Shown: piece after piece, positions 1 to 8,479 of the stretch
How the letters are laid out: each line of letters starts with the position of its first letter
Position numbering within the stretch: position 1 is the first letter of the stretch
Origin: Akanthomyces muscarius
Lineage: Eukaryota > Ascomycota > Sordariomycetes > Hypocreales > Cordycipitaceae
Direction: 5' to 3'
DNA length: 64,000 nucleotides
Assembly (NCBI RefSeq): GCF_028009165.1
Contig: NC_079244.1
Location: 4,650,001-4,714,000, forward strand
The notes under the pieces: generated by a model
Databases searched by the model: none
What the model saw: the letters and a program-made list of their open reading frames with translations, nothing else
Told to the model about the DNA's origin: nothing
Program-made: the position numbers and the translations under genes

Positions 1-54
1 TCCATCGTCTGTACCCCGGATGCTGCTGCAGACGCACTGCTTGCTGCGCTGTAA
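1..54 (+). CDS. possible 3' end of a gene entering from the left edge
   Basis: Frame 1 is open from the first base to a TAA at 52-54 and would encode a 17-residue tail rich in Ala, Asp and Leu. The codons look coding-like, with GC-rich third positions, but the piece is too short to identify. It could equally be a chance open frame; sequence left of the window would settle it. Confidence 0.25.
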   Translation, partial: SIVCTPDAAADALLAAL

Positions 55-444
55 CGGCGGGCACGTTGTAGCGGCCGGGCCGTTGCAGTCGCCCTGCCCA
101 CGGACGAAAAGAAAGCTGAGGGGTGCCGATCGAGTAAATCTACCTCGTGCAAAGATGACGGTGACGACAAATAGCTCTCAGCGGCGCAAAATGTAAAAAG
201 TCTTTGCAAATTATCACAGCCACCGCGGGGCGTCTAGCAGCCCGCCCGACAGCTGAGAGACCAAGGCTAAAGTCAACGCCCCGACGCCCCAGAAGCCCAA
301 ATAGGGCAGCCACCGATCACGAACTAGAGAAATCGCAACTCTTGGCCAGGTGGTGACTGTTGGTATTAATATCGCTTTCTGGATCCTTTCTTATTATCAC
401 CACGTCCTTCTCTCCTTTACATCACATCACATCACATCACAAAC
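55..444. other. intergenic, 5' region of the 445-1278 gene
   Basis: No gene seen. The last 24 bases before the ATG at 445 hold a perfect pentanucleotide array, ATCAC x4 at 421-440, lying in the presumed 5' UTR. Confidence 0.5.
421..440 (+). repeat. (ATCAC)4 microsatellite next to a start codon
   Basis: Four exact copies of ATCAC end four bases before the ATG at 445. The array lies in the presumed 5' UTR and could vary in length between strains. Confidence 0.85.
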
Positions 445-1278
445 ATGACAGACACCAAGACGGCGCCGCCAACAGCGGCCTCTAGCACAGCACCCCCACC
501 AGCCTACGACGCGACTGTTGGCTCCTCCTCCTCGTCTGCCGCCACACCCTTCCAGACCAGCTTCGCCTCGCTGTCGCTGCACATGAGCGACCGCCTGCGG
601 CTCGTGCAGTTTCCCGCCGACGACGTGTCCGCCGTGCGCGACGTCCTCCGCGGCGTCTGGCGCGACGGCATCCAGGCGGAGCGGCCCTACTCCGTCTCGC
701 ACGAGTTCAAGCTGCGCGGGCGGCCCTGGTCCGGCAGCGGCACGGGCAGCTACGCCGTGCCCGCCATGGTGCTCATGCGCGAGGTCTTTGCGCGGCTCTA
801 CGCCCGCGGCTGGGTCCTCACGGCCTCGACGGACATTTCGCGCAAGGAGTACGACAAGGACACGCTCATCTTCCGGCGGCAGGGCGGCGATGGCGTGCTG
901 CCGCCGGCGTCGTGGATGGCCGTCAGCTTCAAGCAGGGGGACAAGATTCGGCTGCTGGGCGCGCCGCCGGACCTGGTCGAGGCCATGGCGGCCATGCTCG
1001 CGCAGATGCGGCTGCTGCAGGCGCAGACGGTCAAGCCGCAGCAGCACGAGTTCAAGCTCCATGGGTATCCGTGGAGCGCGTCGGGCGAGGCGACGATGCA
1101 CGCGCGGTTGTTGATTCTGAGAATGGTAGAAGTGCTGGAGAGGCATGGCTGGAGTCTGTATGCAAGCATTGATCAGAACAACGGACCGGGTGGTGATAGT
1201 AGCTATAGCGAGACGGACTGCTGGTATTGCGTAAAGTCGTCGGACTGGACACCGGGAAGCATTATTCTTCATCGGTAG
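445..1278 (+). CDS. conserved fungal protein of unknown function with internal duplication
   Basis: A single-exon 277-residue protein. I do not recognise a named family. Residues 1-45 are a Thr/Ala/Ser/Pro-rich, probably disordered leader. The rest is an internal duplication: unit 1 runs from about residue 47 to 160 and unit 2 from about 164 to 277. Each unit opens with a hydrophobic strand plus helix (DRLRLVQFPADDV and DKIRLLGAPPDLV). Each then has a near-identical HEFKL-G-PW block at 86-95 and 201-210, a helix rich in Met/Arg/Val, and a GW-L-AS-D strand (122-130 and 235-243). No signal peptide or membrane segment is visible. The ATG follows an ATCAC array, and no in-frame upstream ATG was favoured. 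The two-unit architecture is seen directly; the function is unknown. Confidence 0.8.
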   Translation: MTDTKTAPPTAASSTAPPPAYDATVGSSSSSAATPFQTSFASLSLHMSDRLRLVQFPADDVSAVRDVLRGVWRDGIQAERPYSVSHEFKLRGRPWSGSGTGSYAVPAMVLMREVFARLYARGWVLTASTDISRKEYDKDTLIFRRQGGDGVLPPASWMAVSFKQGDKIRLLGAPPDLVEAMAAMLAQMRLLQAQTVKPQQHEFKLHGYPWSASGEATMHARLLILRMVEVLERHGWSLYASIDQNNGPGGDSSYSETDCWYCVKSSDWTPGSIILHR

Positions 1279-1675
1279 ACGATGGTGCTGTGGAGGATTG
1301 TGGTGTAGAATGAGGAGCATGGGAAGGGATGCTCATAGAGTGGTGTTGTACGATTTAGCTGGTTTGGTGTAAATTACATTAAATTCCAGGAGTGATCGCA
1401 CATGGAGAGACCGAAATAAATACAGGTCAAGGCTTTGAATCTTTATTAACGTGGCGGTTGTTGAACGTTGCTGTAGTCGAGCAGCACCAACAAGATCCAT
1501 CAGCCGCGCAGCAAAGTCAACCCCCACGTCGGTTTGCACCTCCATCAACCAACTACTTTCTGCACCACACACGCTCAAGCTCATGCCACCGCTGCACAGT
1601 CTCGAATCCATTCCATCTTCGAGGGCAAGCTTCCACTAAATATACAGCCTGAATGCCCGTCAGCTTACAACAGCC
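1279..1675. other. intergenic
   Basis: Holds the 3' UTR of the upstream gene and the 5' region of the 1676 gene. Short open frames exist on both strands but none has a recognisable domain. Confidence 0.5.
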
Positions 1676-2371
1676 ATGGCCGACGACGGCGCCCAGCGTC
1701 TCGTCCTCGCGCCGTCCACGCCCGCCGCCTTTCTCTCACACCTCTTGAACCAGCGCCGCCATCCCACCACGGCGCTCATCTGCGCCACCAAGCACGACTT
1801 CCTCCACGCCGCCGTCTCCGAGCTCCAAGACGCCCCTCCGTCCTCACCGTCCTCCCGCCCCGACGACCAGCAAGCCCCCTCCAAGCACGCCATACTCAAA
1901 GCCACCCTCGCGCACATTGCCACCTCGCGCCACATACAAACCGCCTTCGTCCCCAGCGTCGCCCACCTCCGCGCCTACCTCTCCGTCTTCCCCTCCGCCA
2001 CCACCACCGTCCCCGCGCCACCAGAGCCGCAGCAGCAGCAGCAGGAGCGGCAGCAGCCCGCGCTGCTCGTCTACGGCTTCCTGGACGTGCACCGCGACGG
2101 CGGCGAGTGGTCCGCGCAGGGCATCGGCTGCTCGGCGGCGTGCGTCGTCGAGGCGGCGGCGCGCGCGGGGCTGGCGGCGGCGCTGATGGAGCCCCAGGGC
2201 TGGGGCGCCGAGCAGGACGAAACCGGGAGTTGGGCGGCGGTGTATGAGGAGCAGATTCCGCTGCTGAGCTCGACGGCAGAGGTGCGCGAGGACGGGACGT
2301 GGGCTGTGCCGTGCACGTCTGCGCGGACGATTCTCCGACGATGGTTTACGTTGGACTATTCACAAACATGA
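1676..2371 (+). CDS. conserved hypothetical protein
   Basis: An intronless 231-residue protein starting at an ATG in good context (agccATGG). Not recognised with confidence. The order of elements is as follows: an N-terminal RLVLAPSTPAAFLSHLL segment; an LLN-RR-TTALICAT strand (residues 24-40); a low-complexity Ser/Pro/Asp linker near 55-65; a second hydrophobic block; a Pro/Gln linker with a QQQQQ run near 120-128; a buried ALLVYGFLDVH strand that resembles a Walker-B-like position; and a C-terminal SARTILRRWF helix. The alternation of short strands with a terminal arginine-rich helix is loosely reminiscent of degenerate RecA-fold subunits lacking a P-loop, such as Shu or Elongator accessory subunits, but this is only a guess. 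No signal peptide or membrane segment is seen. Confidence 0.6.
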   Translation: MADDGAQRLVLAPSTPAAFLSHLLNQRRHPTTALICATKHDFLHAAVSELQDAPPSSPSSRPDDQQAPSKHAILKATLAHIATSRHIQTAFVPSVAHLRAYLSVFPSATTTVPAPPEPQQQQQERQQPALLVYGFLDVHRDGGEWSAQGIGCSAACVVEAAARAGLAAALMEPQGWGAEQDETGSWAAVYEEQIPLLSSTAEVREDGTWAVPCTSARTILRRWFTLDYSQT

Positions 2372-2532
2372 AAGCGGACTGGAAGAAAAAAAGGCATAAT
2401 TCTATAAATTCCATCATATTCAAAAGGGTATTCCTTCCAACGCCCGCTCCAATGCCCAATCCATCAAGTTCGTACGCCGCATAAAAGTGCAAGAATCGCC
2501 AAAAACACATATGAAGCATGTAAAAAACAAGC

Positions 2533-3924
2533 TCATTGCAGAATGGCCTGCTCCATCTCCGTCATGTACAGCTTCACATGCGACTCCATCTTCAGGTACT
2601 CGTCATGCGCCGCGTGCACCTCCTTCTCAATCGCCTCCTTGAGATCCAGCATCTCCTTTTCCTTCTGCTCAATCCGCACGCGCCGAATCGCCATCTCCTT
2701 GCTCTGGTCGCCCTGCTCCTGCGTCAGCGTCGCGTGCACGCCGCGCAGCTCGTGCACGCGGTCGCGCGCCTCGGCCGCCTTGTGCGCCGCCTGCTCGCGC
2801 AGCCGCGCCGTGCGGTCGTGCCACTTGTCCAGCTGCCGCTTCAGCATCGTCTCGGTGCGATCCACCTCGCGCGCGTTGTTGCCGCGCTCCGTCAGCAGCT
2901 CCTTTTGCTTTGTGTGCCGCGCCAGCTCCTCTTCCTCCTTCGCCAGCTCCGCCGCAATCTCCTCAAGGATCCGGATGCACGCCTCCACGTCGGCGGCCAC
3001 GGCGCCAAACGAGTCCGACGACGTCTGCAGCGCGCGGGCGCGCCGGTCCAGCGCGTCAATGTGCGCCTTGTCGTTGTTGAGAATGTCGCGCAGCTCGGCG
3101 AGGTGGTCCTGCAGCGAGGCGGGGCTCTGGAGCACGTACGGCCGCAGCTTGGCGCTCTCGTGGCGCAGGGTCAGCTTTTCCTGCGTCTTTTGCTCCAGCA
3201 CGCCCGTCAGCTCTGTTTTCCGCTGCTTTGCCTCGTCGAGGCGCGCCGCCACGCGCTCCTGGTTGCGCCGCAGCTCGAGCAGGCGCTGCTTGAGCTCTTC
3301 GTTGCGCGCCGTCTTCTCGGCGACCTGCGCCTCCATGGCCCTGCGGTTGTGGCGCATGTCCTCGAGACGACCCTCGTTCTCCTGATTATCCGCGTAGAGC
3401 GCCTCGATGCGCGTCTTGATTCCCTCGGACTTGTTGTAGTGCTCGTCGACCACGGGCGTCTGCGATTCCCGGAAGCGCACAAAGTTGATGAGGTAGCTGA
3501 AGATCTTGACCAGCCGGTCGTACGTCGGCTTATAGAGGTCGTTGAAGGACAGATCGGTGATGCCGCACTCGAGCAGCAGCTGCCGCAGTGAGACGTAGAA
3601 GCCCATGAGGTTGCGTGTGTCCGGGGGGATCACGTCGGCAAACTCGCCGCAGACGTCCTGGGCGGCGGCACGCATGGCTGGGTCGACGGTCTCGCGCGTC
3701 GCGTTGAGGAGCAGCTCGGCGAACCACTCGAAAATCTGCTGCACGTGCGCCGGGTTCGGCTTCTGCAGGTCGGCAATGGTAAAGTTGATGCCGATTTCTG
3801 TGATGCAGCCGACGATTTCGCTGTCGGGCAGGCGCATAAACGCGTCGGCTTCGTCCTCTTTTTTGCGCGAGCGCGACTGCTGCTGTTGCTGCTGGGGGAT
3901 GATGCTCATCCTGTTGTACGCCAT
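2533..3924 (-). CDS. nuf2: kinetochore protein Nuf2 (NDC80 complex subunit)
   Basis: Single-exon protein of 463 residues, close to the length of yeast Nuf2. After a Gln/Arg-rich leader (poly-Q at residues 11-16) comes the calponin-homology-like Nuf2 head. It opens with [18 protein letters not shown], which is diagnostic of the family, and runs to about residue 150. From about 165 to the end the sequence is almost continuous heptad coiled coil rich in Glu, Lys, Arg and Leu. Nuf2 pairs with Ndc80 through this coil to form the microtubule-binding arm of the outer kinetochore and is essential for chromosome segregation. The start ATG lies just before the Gln run. The gene is separated from the thioredoxin gene by about 500 bases and is read in the same direction. 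Confidence 0.93.
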   Translation of the reverse strand: MAYNRMSIIPQQQQQQSRSRKKEDEADAFMRLPDSEIVGCITEIGINFTIADLQKPNPAHVQQIFEWFAELLLNATRETVDPAMRAAAQDVCGEFADVIPPDTRNLMGFYVSLRQLLLECGITDLSFNDLYKPTYDRLVKIFSYLINFVRFRESQTPVVDEHYNKSEGIKTRIEALYADNQENEGRLEDMRHNRRAMEAQVAEKTARNEELKQRLLELRRNQERVAARLDEAKQRKTELTGVLEQKTQEKLTLRHESAKLRPYVLQSPASLQDHLAELRDILNNDKAHIDALDRRARALQTSSDSFGAVAADVEACIRILEEIAAELAKEEEELARHTKQKELLTERGNNAREVDRTETMLKRQLDKWHDRTARLREQAAHKAAEARDRVHELRGVHATLTQEQGDQSKEMAIRRVRIEQKEKEMLDLKEAIEKEVHAAHDEYLKMESHVKLYMTEMEQAILQ

Positions 3925-4424
3925 ATTGTCGGATTATCCGGTATGCTCTGCTTCGGGGCAGAGATGCCTCGGTCGTTTTTTTTTTTTCTTGCTGTCGGTC
4001 GACGTTGTAGTGTCGAGATTGATGGTTCCATGATAAACACGTTGAGTGGTGTTGCTGTGGAAACTAAAAAATGGGCCGCCGACGACTCGCGTTGAGTGCC
4101 CCACGCCAAGTGCGTCTCCGGATAGATTTCGACGAGAATAGATCTAACGGCTATTGAATGCTGTACCGAAATGCGATTATGATTAAAATACAACGGGTGA
4201 GATGTATGCACACAAAATCACTCCACACGAATTGGTTGCCACGTTATGATTGAATCGTTCCATTGTGTTTGATCTTTCTACATTAGTCTATCTGGCTGCC
4301 AGCGGATAAGTCGGCCAGCTATAAAACCCAATCCAAAACGCCTCTATCCCAAGATCAATGTCTAATGCAATGTGCATCCTTTTTGTGTTTGAATGTCTTA
4401 TTTTTCGGGTGTATGATTCACAGC
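3925..4424. other. intergenic between nuf2 and the thioredoxin gene
   Basis: Nuf2 upstream region plus thioredoxin 3' UTR. A T-rich homopolymer tract lies near 3976-3990. Nothing else is seen. Confidence 0.5.
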
Positions 4425-5038
4425 TTAGGCAGAGTGCGTCTTGAGCAGGCGCTGGAGCTCGGCGGGGTTGGCGCCGACAAAGTTGTCGACCTGCTCGCCG
4501 TCCTTGAAGAAGAAGAAGGCGGGGATGGAGCTGACACGGAGCTGCTGGGCGATTTCGGGAACGTTGTCGACGTCAAACTTGACAAAGTGCACCTTGTCCT
4601 TGAATTCTTCCGAGTTGGAGTGCCTGAGGAAGATGAGTCGTCAGTACTGCACGCTCGAGGTTGGGGCATTTGGCGAAGTTATGTGAGAGCTTACTTTTCC
4701 AGAATGGGAGCAATGGCCTTGCAAGGAGGGCACCAGTCGGCGTAGGAGTCGACAATGACAACCTTGTTGTTTGCGACGGCCTGGCGGAACTCGTCGGCAC
4801 TGCGGGGAACAAAGTGTTAGCGAAGCTGATATATGAATGCGCCGAGACTCAATTGGCTTGGTTGATTGCCACTGATGAAGTCAAAGGGGTGTTGTACGTA
4901 CGTTTTGACAACGTGGACAGTCATGGCTGGACGAGTTGCGTGGAAGAGTCGGTTCTGGGTGGGCGCAAAGGTAGCTGGGCGAGCGATGGAGGCGATGTGG
5001 GAAGTGTTGGAGCGGAGGATGCGTGATGCTGGAAACAT
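4425..5038 (-). CDS. thioredoxin with mitochondrial-type presequence and WCPPC active site
   Basis: Three exons: 5038-4902, 4799-4695 and 4623-4425 (introns 4901-4800 and 4694-4624, both GT-AG with frame preserved), giving 146 residues. Residues 1-38 are Arg/Ser/Ala-rich without acidic residues and contain RLFHATRP, typical of a fungal mitochondrial targeting peptide. The thioredoxin fold follows: VVIVDSYADWCPPCKAIAP holds the redox dithiol, SSIPAF holds the cis-proline, and FFFKDGE is the next strand. The active site reads WCPPC rather than the usual WCGPC of fungal thioredoxins. The protein would reduce disulfides in mitochondrial client proteins together with a thioredoxin reductase; the location is inferred from the presequence only. 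Confidence 0.92.
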
Positions 5039-5078
5039 TTTGAAAAGGGGATTCGACAGGAAGCGGGCGGCGAGTTGG

Positions 5079-5085
5079 TTTTATA
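5079..5085 (-). promoter_or_regulatory. TATA-like box upstream of the thioredoxin gene
   Basis: TATAAAA on the minus strand, about 40 bases before the thioredoxin ATG at 5038. A short leader would result. Position and sequence fit a TATA element, but no transcription start is known. Confidence 0.35.
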
Positions 5086-5290
5086 GATGACGAGCACGGT
5101 GGTGGTGGAGGCCGGAACGATCGTGGTGGGATGATGTGATGGCGATTAGCGTTTGAGAAGATGTTGGGATGCGGTTGCGCAAGAGCAAGGCTTTGTCATG
5201 AATGGTCCTTTCTGGAGAGGGAGAGGGAGCAGTGCTGAGGTAAAAGCCGAATTGGCCCGACAGTGCATTTTTGCTGAGCAAAGGGGCGCT

Positions 5291-5334
5291 TTAGCGGGCG
5301 TTTTAGTGGGCGTCTTAGCGGGCGTTAGTGGACG
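5291..5334 (+). repeat. degenerate tandem repeat, TTAGYGGGCG units
   Basis: Four consecutive units, TTAGCGGGCGTT, TTAGTGGGCGTC, TTAGCGGGCG and TTAGTGGACG, differ mainly by C/T and by spacing of 10 or 12 bases. It is non-coding and lies about 250 bases upstream of the thioredoxin ATG. Confidence 0.7.
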
Positions 5335-5686
5335 GGGGTGGGTGGCCACTGTAAATGGCGATTTGTCAGGCACAGACATACTGGACTGGCACGGCCAATG
5401 CAAATGCAGATGACGCAATAAGTCTGCTGAGCGCGGTAATTGTAATGGCAAGCAGCTAATAATAAATCAAGTCGTTGCATAATTCCACATCAATCCAGCC
5501 GCTCAGCTTTACTTTCACTTGGCCTGTGTACTCAGTTGTGTGCAGGTTGATTCCAGTGTTTGGTTTTGTCTAGACATTATCAAGCGGGCGCATCTCTGTA
5601 ACGCAGCAGCCTCTCCCGATTCCATCTATTCTTCTGGCCCATTGAAGAATACTCCTTTAGAAAAGATATGCTGTCAACCTACATGT

Positions 5687-6472
5687 CTAGTCGCTTCCAT
5701 CCCGGCCCAAGATTCGCAACACAAACTCAACGTAGCGCTGCACGTCATCCGCCTCTATGAACAACACCTCGTCGCCTATTTGCTTTGCCAGCGCCGCCTT
5801 GACTAATCCCATCCTATCGTCTCGATCTGGCACCGCATCGTCGTCCTGAATCTGCTGCATCGCCCACTCTCCTCCCGCTACTTTACTCACTAGCTGCCGT
5901 GTTACCGCATACATCCACGCGCGGCTCGCATTCAGCACCGCATAGTGCCTCGGGGCATCGCGCGCGGCCCACCCAAGCTCCTCGCGGAGCTGGGCCATGA
6001 CGCGTTTTGCCGCCACGGCGCCAAAGACATCCAACCTGCTCTTCGCTGGAGACTGGGCTAGATTCCTGCCCTTTGCTCTGCACACAGCCAAATGAAGCAA
6101 TAAGTCCGGGTCGCCTTCGCCGCCGCGCCCATCGACAATCTTGCTGTCCGATGATGCCGTCGTCATGTGCAGCTCAAACGCCGGCGCGGACGTATTCGGA
6201 TTCGCAGCCACTGCTTCCGTGACGATGCTCATCTCAAGTCCGGCTGCTGGGCATGGCAGCGCTTCTTCGCTCAGTGTCGTGGCCACTGCCGCTCTTTGCG
6301 CCTCTATCATTGGACTCGGCACCACGACGAGCACGTCGAGGTCGCTGCGGCCGGCCTCGTATCCGCCCAGGACGGCAGAACCATGGAGATAGATTCCGGT
6401 CAAGTTCCCATCCAGCACCAGTGAAACTCGGTCGTTCAGTTTCTGTAGATATTCTTCTGAAGCAGCGTCCAT
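5687..6472 (-). CDS. AadA-like aminoglycoside nucleotidyltransferase family protein
   Basis: Intronless, 261 residues from the ATG at 6472; the frame is open upstream only from a TTG, so the ATG is preferred. The N-terminal half is a polymerase-beta-type nucleotidyltransferase domain: GIYLHGSAVLGG followed by RSDLDVLVVV gives the GS...DxD signature that holds the two metal-binding aspartates. The C-terminal half matches the AadA-specific helical domain (DUF4111): DPDLLLHLAVCRAKG, then LNASRAWMYAVTRQLVSKVAGGEWA. Length and architecture are those of bacterial ANT(3'')/ANT(9) enzymes, which transfer AMP to streptomycin or spectinomycin. In a fungus the real substrate is unknown. The lack of introns and the bacterial-like size suggest, but do not prove, ancient horizontal transfer. 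Confidence 0.85.
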   Translation of the reverse strand: MDAASEEYLQKLNDRVSLVLDGNLTGIYLHGSAVLGGYEAGRSDLDVLVVVPSPMIEAQRAAVATTLSEEALPCPAAGLEMSIVTEAVAANPNTSAPAFELHMTTASSDSKIVDGRGGEGDPDLLLHLAVCRAKGRNLAQSPAKSRLDVFGAVAAKRVMAQLREELGWAARDAPRHYAVLNASRAWMYAVTRQLVSKVAGGEWAMQQIQDDDAVPDRDDRMGLVKAALAKQIGDEVLFIEADDVQRYVEFVLRILGRDGSD

Positions 6473-7421
6473 TGTGGCGTGCTCGGGTGTTGTGCATGCG
6501 CGCTGTATGTAGAAACCCACGGCACACAACCCCGCCTATCGTGGACTCGCGTGGTGGAACGAGTTTCGTGGCGCTGCGAGGCTGTGCATGCATGTACACT
6601 TACATGCACTAACCCGTTGGTTGGCAGCCTTGATATTTTACTATTTTGCTCAGCAATAATCCAGCACAGATTTGGCCGTAATCTATCGAGACGAACATGA
6701 CGCTACATGGTGAGTCAACTGCTGCCGTGGGATATAAACAGATAAGAGGCCGTAGCGATTCAAAAGCTTTGATGTTGCTGGGCTCGGAGTCTAATGTGAC
6801 GCATGTGTGGAAGCATAGAGAGTTGCACCAAACCCTCATATAGAAGCAAAGAATCTTGTCACCGAAAACCCACTCTTATACTTTTTCTTAGTTATTTTCA
6901 ACTTCAACATGATCCAGCTTCAACATGAGGCACCAGGGTCAAAGTCAACATGGTAAAGGCAATATTGTATTGTCATCAGAGTATTTCACTATGGCCATCG
7001 AGTTACCAGAGCTACTTGTGATTCAGTCTCGTTCATGTGAGGCCGAAGCTGCACAGACTCTGCTAGTCGCCCACAGTCTCACAAAGAATCAACGCGAATC
7101 ATAAAATATGAGGAACGACAGAAATGGCTTTTTTCTTTGCGAAAATCGCATTAAGCTTATTCGAACTTCTTTCTGCACATACGCTATATTCTGTTCACCG
7201 CTTGGACAAACCCGTGGGGCCAGTCATTTACAGATACGACAGACTTGTCATACACTGAGTCCCCAACCGCATTTGGGAAGCTTGCACTGCTGAAGTTCGC
7301 CCCAAAAATATCTAGACTGGATGACTCTCCTCGTCTGAGTGGTGTCGAGTGGCTTATATTCGCATGTCTCAAACTGGGCCGTAACAATTGGCCAGTCTGC
7401 GGTTACGCCCATCTCGCGCCG

Positions 7422-7543
7422 CAAGCACCAATGTAAACATCCATGGACTACACTACAGTGGACGCAACTTAAATCCGCAAGCACCAATATAAACAGCCAT
7501 GGACTACACTGCAGTAGACGCAACTTAAATCCGCAAGCCAACC
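7422..7543 (+). repeat. 56-bp tandem duplication with partial third copy
   Basis: Unit 1 starts at 7422, unit 2 at 7478 and a partial third at 7534, so the period is exactly 56. Units 1 and 2 share CAAGCACCAAT at the start, CCATGGACTACACT in the middle and GACGCAACTTAAATCCG at the end, and differ at a few bases, mostly transitions. The third copy breaks off after CAAGC. Confidence 0.85.
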
Positions 7544-7594
7544 AATTTTTTTTTACTTTTTGCCAGTTCAATCTCTCACAATGCTTAGCTGTCT

Positions 7595-7775
7595 TGCCTC
7601 CACACAGAACCCACCCAAGAGGTAAGCCACGACCAAAACCCACAGCGAAAACGGGGACAACCCCAGCACTTGGCAGCAAAAGTAATCAAATCAAATGGCA
7701 AGAAATTGCAAAAAGAAAACATGCAACAGCCGGTGTTCGCTGGTCGTCACCGACCCAACTACTAATCTGCCGGTC
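7595..7775 (+). repeat. diverged dispersed repeat, copy A
   Basis: Aligns in direct orientation with 8165-8345. The best core is GAAAACGGGGACAACCCC here against GAAAACTGGGACAACCCT in the other copy, followed in both by GCAGCAAA and an A-rich stretch. Reading the minus strand, both copies encode a similar GVVPVF/RVVPVF peptide, suggesting a decayed coding element. No terminal repeats were identified. Confidence 0.5.
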
Positions 7776-8164
7776 AATAGCTTAACTTCAGCGGAGCGAA
7801 CGGGACGCGGTGTATTCTACTGCCTGTGGTCGCATGTACTAGCAAAGCAGCAGAATTGAACTATGTTGTATCCCCGTCCACCACCTCGATGCCAATTTTC
7901 GATCTCTCGGGCCGGGCTATACAGCTAGTACTTAAAACTACTCAACGTCATCTCGCGAAGAATTTCACAACTTATGTATTTTATGTAGCATCCAAGTATG
8001 GCGTTTCTGGGACGTACCGCACCTTTCCGTAACTAGGCCACGTAAATGCTACGAGAATGGCTGGCTGGTAGAGGGCGCCGCTTTCTCGCCTGAGATAAGA
8101 TTGAGTAGCTCAACATTTCGCCAGGCTCGACTTGATTAGGGAATCCATCATCTCACAGCACTCA

Positions 8165-8345
8165 TCTCTCACAAATGAACCCCACATGGAACAGCTTGAA
8201 GAGGTACTTCCACAGCCAAACCTAGGAACGAAAACTGGGACAACCCTGGCACTCAGCAGCAAAGACGAATTGCCAGAAAATGCGAAATGGAAACACACAA
8301 CGTTGTGTTTGTGAGCTAATAACCTGCTAGTTGATGGCTAAACTA
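8165..8345 (+). repeat. diverged dispersed repeat, copy B
   Basis: Second copy of the element described for 7595-7775, with several substitutions and small indels. It ends with CTAATAACCTGCTAGTTGATGGCTAAAC, which parallels the end of copy A (CTAATCTGCCGGTCAATAGCTTAAC). The family and class are unknown. Confidence 0.5.
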
Positions 8346-8479
8346 TAGGCGAGGGATAAAGTAGACGCCCACATACGCAGCAAATGGTATGCGCCTTCGC
8401 TCGATCTTTAGCCAGTGATTATGAGCACTAGAAAGCAGGCTCAGGTGACTGACTATGCGCGCAGCGCAAGCAGCTGAAC

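Larger units (their letters stand above)
5039..5686. other. intergenic between thioredoxin and the AadA-like gene
   Basis: Thioredoxin promoter side and AadA-like 3' side. Holds a short degenerate tandem repeat at 5291-5334 and no gene. Confidence 0.5.
6473..8479. other. repeat-bearing intergenic region, 2 kb
   Basis: No intact gene seen. It contains a 56-bp tandem duplication (7422-7543) and a pair of diverged direct repeats (about 7595-7775 and 8165-8345). The region looks like remnants of repetitive DNA rather than promoter only. Confidence 0.55.

Noticed and set aside
2536..3591. 351-codon open frame on the plus strand
   Set aside because: It is antisense to nuf2, is Leu/Arg-rich without motifs, and follows from the codon bias of the coiled-coil coding strand.
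6473..6529. N-terminal extension of the AadA-like protein
   Set aside because: The extension begins at TTG, not ATG, and has no conserved residues.
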